The notes under the pieces were generated by a model, which saw only the letters and a list, made by a program, of their open reading frames with translations, made no database searches and had not been told where the DNA came from. Made by a program: the position numbers and the translations under genes. Below, one piece after another: positions 20,706 to 22,473 of a DNA stretch of 22,473 bases. Within the stretch, counting starts at the first letter, position 1, and each line of letters begins with the position of its first letter. Origin of the DNA: a virus; the IMG/VR virus record IMGVR_UViG_3300032053_014227, positions 1 through 22,473 of that record. One strand, written 5' to 3'.

Positions 20706-21839
20706 ATGAACCTCGTCACGTTCTCCGAGCCAGTGACCTGCGCCTTCAAAAAGAGCGCGGGCGGCATGACCATCACGTTTGAAGCAGGCCGAGAGTACTT
20801 GCTGGCAAACGCTCAGCTCGACCGGCTGATGCAGGACGAGAACGTCAAAAAGCGCACGTACAAGGTCTCCAAAGCCGAGTCGCGCATCCGCAATTTTCTC
20901 GTGGCAGGGCGAGAGGAGGGCCAGAAGCGCCTGCTCCTGTTCAACGGCAGCGGCGGCTACGGCGACCAGATTATGACGTGGCCTGTGGCCAAGATTCTCA
21001 GTCAGTGGTTCGACGTGCACATCCTCACCGACCCCGGCAACAACGTCTGCTGGTGGAACCTGCCTTTCGTCAAAAGCATCCAGACCATCCCGATCCAGTG
21101 GGAGATGATCAAGATGTATGACTACTTCGTTCCGTTTGAGGCGGTCGTCAACATGGATGAGCACCAAGATCAGGGTCACCCCGTGGACATGATGCTCCAC
21201 AAGATGGGCCTTGATCCATCCAAGATTCCAGCCGAGGCCAAGACCGTAAAACCGAACTTCACGTACAGCGAGATGGCTTCAACGGCCATGTGGAAGGACA
21301 AGCGCGTTGGGCTCTACCAGTTGTCTAGCGCCAACCCGGTGCGCTGCCTGCCTGTCGGCGACAGCGTTTACCACCTGCTCAAGCTGGCTGAGGCCACGCC
21401 CGAGATCACGTGGCTGGGGCTCTACGATGAGTTCGTCCCAAAGGAATACAAGGAGACCCTCGACGCTAAAATCACCGAGTCGGGGCTGAAGAACCTCCAG
21501 TCGTACTGCTTCCCGAACCTGCGCGAGCTTTGGGTGACAACCCAGATCGCTTCCGTCGTTGTCTCGCCTGACTCGATGATGGCGCACATCGCAGGCTCGT
21601 TCGGAACGCCCTGCGTCGGCCTCTGGGGGCCGATCTCGCCCGATGTCCGGGTGAAGTACTACAAAAACCACTACCCGATTTACCACAGAGAGTTCTGCGT
21701 TCACGCTCCATGCTTCTGCTACATGGCGACGTTCCCGAAGTACTGCCCGGCTCGGCCCACGGCGCGCACGGCCTGTGAGGTCTTGGCGGGCATCGCGACG
21801 CACGAAATCATCGACCTCGTGAAGAAGGTTGCGCGGTAG
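20706..21839 (+). CDS. GT9 (heptosyltransferase-like) glycosyltransferase
   Basis: 377 residues. Residues ~1-66 are an extra N-terminal domain (FSEPVTCAFKKSAGGMTITF, then REYLLANAQLDRLM) not found in standard enzymes. The GT-B body starts at KRLLLFNGSGGYGDQIM (74-90), which matches the GT9 N-terminal GD-loop whose Asp acts as catalytic base in heptosyltransferases. The C-terminal domain has VVVSPDSMMAHIAGSFG and PCVGLWGP, the classic GT9 donor site. A cysteine-rich C-terminal segment follows (FCVHAPCFCY, then YCPARP). GT9 enzymes add heptose or similar sugars to core LPS. Here it may modify a virion glycan or the host envelope; this is inference. Confidence 0.8.
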   Translation: MNLVTFSEPVTCAFKKSAGGMTITFEAGREYLLANAQLDRLMQDENVKKRTYKVSKAESRIRNFLVAGREEGQKRLLLFNGSGGYGDQIMTWPVAKILSQWFDVHILTDPGNNVCWWNLPFVKSIQTIPIQWEMIKMYDYFVPFEAVVNMDEHQDQGHPVDMMLHKMGLDPSKIPAEAKTVKPNFTYSEMASTAMWKDKRVGLYQLSSANPVRCLPVGDSVYHLLKLAEATPEITWLGLYDEFVPKEYKETLDAKITESGLKNLQSYCFPNLRELWVTTQIASVVVSPDSMMAHIAGSFGTPCVGLWGPISPDVRVKYYKNHYPIYHREFCVHAPCFCYMATFPKYCPARPTARTACEVLAGIATHEIIDLVKKVAR

Positions 21840-21933
21840 TCTGCGTAAGTCCCTAATCCGTATACGCTTGCGGTGTGCAAATAAATCGAACTTAAACGTT
21901 GACTTTTTGTGCGTTCGCGCCGATCCTACGCAC
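21840..21933 (+). promoter_or_regulatory. Intergenic leader between GT9-like and HTH-like genes
   Basis: A 94-base gap, locally AT-rich (AAATAAATCGAACTTAAACG). It contains the palindrome CGTATACG at 21859-21866 and a TTGACT at 21899-21904 that could act as a -35, although the region 17 bases later (GATCCT) is a poor -10. No hairpin terminator is obvious. Regulatory content is likely, but the promoter assignment is weak. Confidence 0.3.
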
Positions 21934-22410
21934 ATGAAATCGAACACGATTACTCCTGAACAAGTCCGCGACACGATGCTCGCCGAAGGCGTGACCAGCT
22001 TCACTTCCGGTGACTACGCATCCAAGCGCATCGCTGCGAAACTCGGCGTGAGCGCTCAAGCCCTCTACGCCGCCATCCGCCGCAGCGCCGTTGTGCGCAT
22101 TGTTGCTCCCTCAGAACAACCGGAAAGCCTTCAAGCGCAGGTCATGTACCCAGAGCTGTTCCGGTTCAAGGTCTACTACAGCGGCGACCGCCCAGTGAAG
22201 CGCTATTACTGGCTCAGGCCCGAGCCGAAGGCTGCCCCCATGATCACTGTCGCACCGCCCACGCCTGTCACCGCCAAGGACGACCTGAGCTGGGCCGTCC
22301 AGAAGCTGGAGCGCGCATGGGACATGGCGAGCCACAAAGGTGAGACCCCTATCGCAGCCTACATCCACGACGCGATCACGTTGATCAAGCGGGCCACCGT
22401 CAAGCTGTAA
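21934..22410 (+). CDS. HTH-like hypothetical protein
   Basis: 158 residues from ATG 21934; a longer in-frame start at 21829 overlaps the GT9-like gene and would encode unrelated sequence, so it is not used. An N-terminal helix-turn-helix pattern is plausible at SGDYASKRIAAKLGVSAQAL (25-44), followed by YAAIRRSAVVR. A proline-rich linker (PEPKAAPMITVAPPTPV) joins a C-terminal helical domain. It may be a DNA-binding protein; no specific family is recognised. It follows the GT9-like gene on the same strand after a 94-base leader. Confidence 0.6.
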   Translation: MKSNTITPEQVRDTMLAEGVTSFTSGDYASKRIAAKLGVSAQALYAAIRRSAVVRIVAPSEQPESLQAQVMYPELFRFKVYYSGDRPVKRYYWLRPEPKAAPMITVAPPTPVTAKDDLSWAVQKLERAWDMASHKGETPIAAYIHDAITLIKRATVKL

Positions 22411-22417
22411 CCATGCG

Positions 22418-22473
22418 ATGAAAACCCAGTCCACAGCTATCGTTGCCAGCGTTTCTCGGCTTCATCGGGTCTT
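22418..22473 (+). CDS. Possible start of another gene, cut by window edge
   Basis: ATG 22418 opens a frame (MKTQSTAIVASVSRLHRV) that runs to the end of the window without a stop. It lies 7 bases after the previous stop on the same strand. Too short to assign; it may be the true next gene or a chance frame. Confidence 0.3.
   Translation, partial: MKTQSTAIVASVSRLHRV

Larger units (their letters stand above)
251..21865. repeat. Dispersed GTATAC palindrome (24 copies across the window)
   Basis: Copies begin at 251, 1186, 3381, 4738, 5349, 7461, 8069, 9396, 9803, 11812, 11934, 12529, 13545, 14995, 15486, 15574, 16107, 17212, 18713, 18903, 19373, 20029, 20164 and 21860. Ten of them are the 8-mer palindrome CGTATACG. 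Copies occur in genes on both strands, in all codon phases, and in two intergenic gaps. The coordinates mark the first and last copies only, not a continuous repeat. Confidence 0.8.

Overview
The window looks like part of a large tailed-phage (myovirus-type) genome, or a prophage-like relative. It is densely packed, moderately GC-rich and frequently switches strand. Evidence for a contractile-tailed phage is a T4 gp20-like portal (13930-15849), a gp25-like baseplate wedge protein (15849-16583), a collagen-containing fibre (16950-18254), Ig-like appendage proteins and a 1316-residue appendage protein (6342-10292). Replication and host-takeover functions are a Toprim primase (4378-5427), a GroES-like protein (5446-6108) and an SbcD/Mre11-like nuclease (11497-12546). 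No rRNA, tRNA, CRISPR array or transposase was seen. The host cannot be read directly. The Ig I-set style domain and the carbohydrate-binding-like C-terminus at the left edge resemble proteins common in Verrucomicrobiota and Planctomycetota, so a host there is a weak inference.

Layout. (1) 3-4180, plus strand: the tail end of a beta-rich protein, then four genes joined by ATGA stop/start overlaps: a GT-A remnant fused to a GH130-like propeller, a GT-B (GT4-like) glycosyltransferase, a TylF-like O-methyltransferase and a GT2_4-like glycosyltransferase. This looks like one translationally coupled glycan-building cassette. (2) 4177-6334: a small minus-strand gene, then primase, a tandem GroES-fold protein and a small zinc-ribbon-like protein. 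(3) 6342-10292: the giant appendage protein. (4) 10237-12546, minus strand: nuclease, a small beta-rich protein with a clear intrinsic terminator, and an unknown protein. (5) 12587-13867: small unknown genes and a ribbon-helix-helix candidate regulator facing the portal gene. (6) 13930-18254, plus strand: portal, PKD-gp25 fusion, HU-like protein, collagen-like fibre. (7) 18242-20643, minus strand: an Ig-domain protein with a cysteine-containing helical C-terminus, a second Ig-domain protein, and an acidic disordered protein. (8) 20706-22473, plus strand: a GT9-like glycosyltransferase, an HTH-like protein, and the start of another reading frame.

Two genome-wide signals stand out. The palindrome GTATAC (often CGTATACG) occurs 24 times, far above expectation, in all reading frames and in intergenic gaps. 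A short motif, GT(A/T)(G/C)TTA, sits 4-8 bases upstream of at least seven start codons where no Shine-Dalgarno sequence is apparent, which suggests a phage promoter -10 element driving leaderless or nearly leaderless mRNAs. Several proteins have unusual domain fusions (double GroES, PKD-gp25, GT-A remnant plus GH130-like). Together the genes suggest a phage that builds and O-methylates a glycan, probably on its virion or on a host surface; that target is inference.
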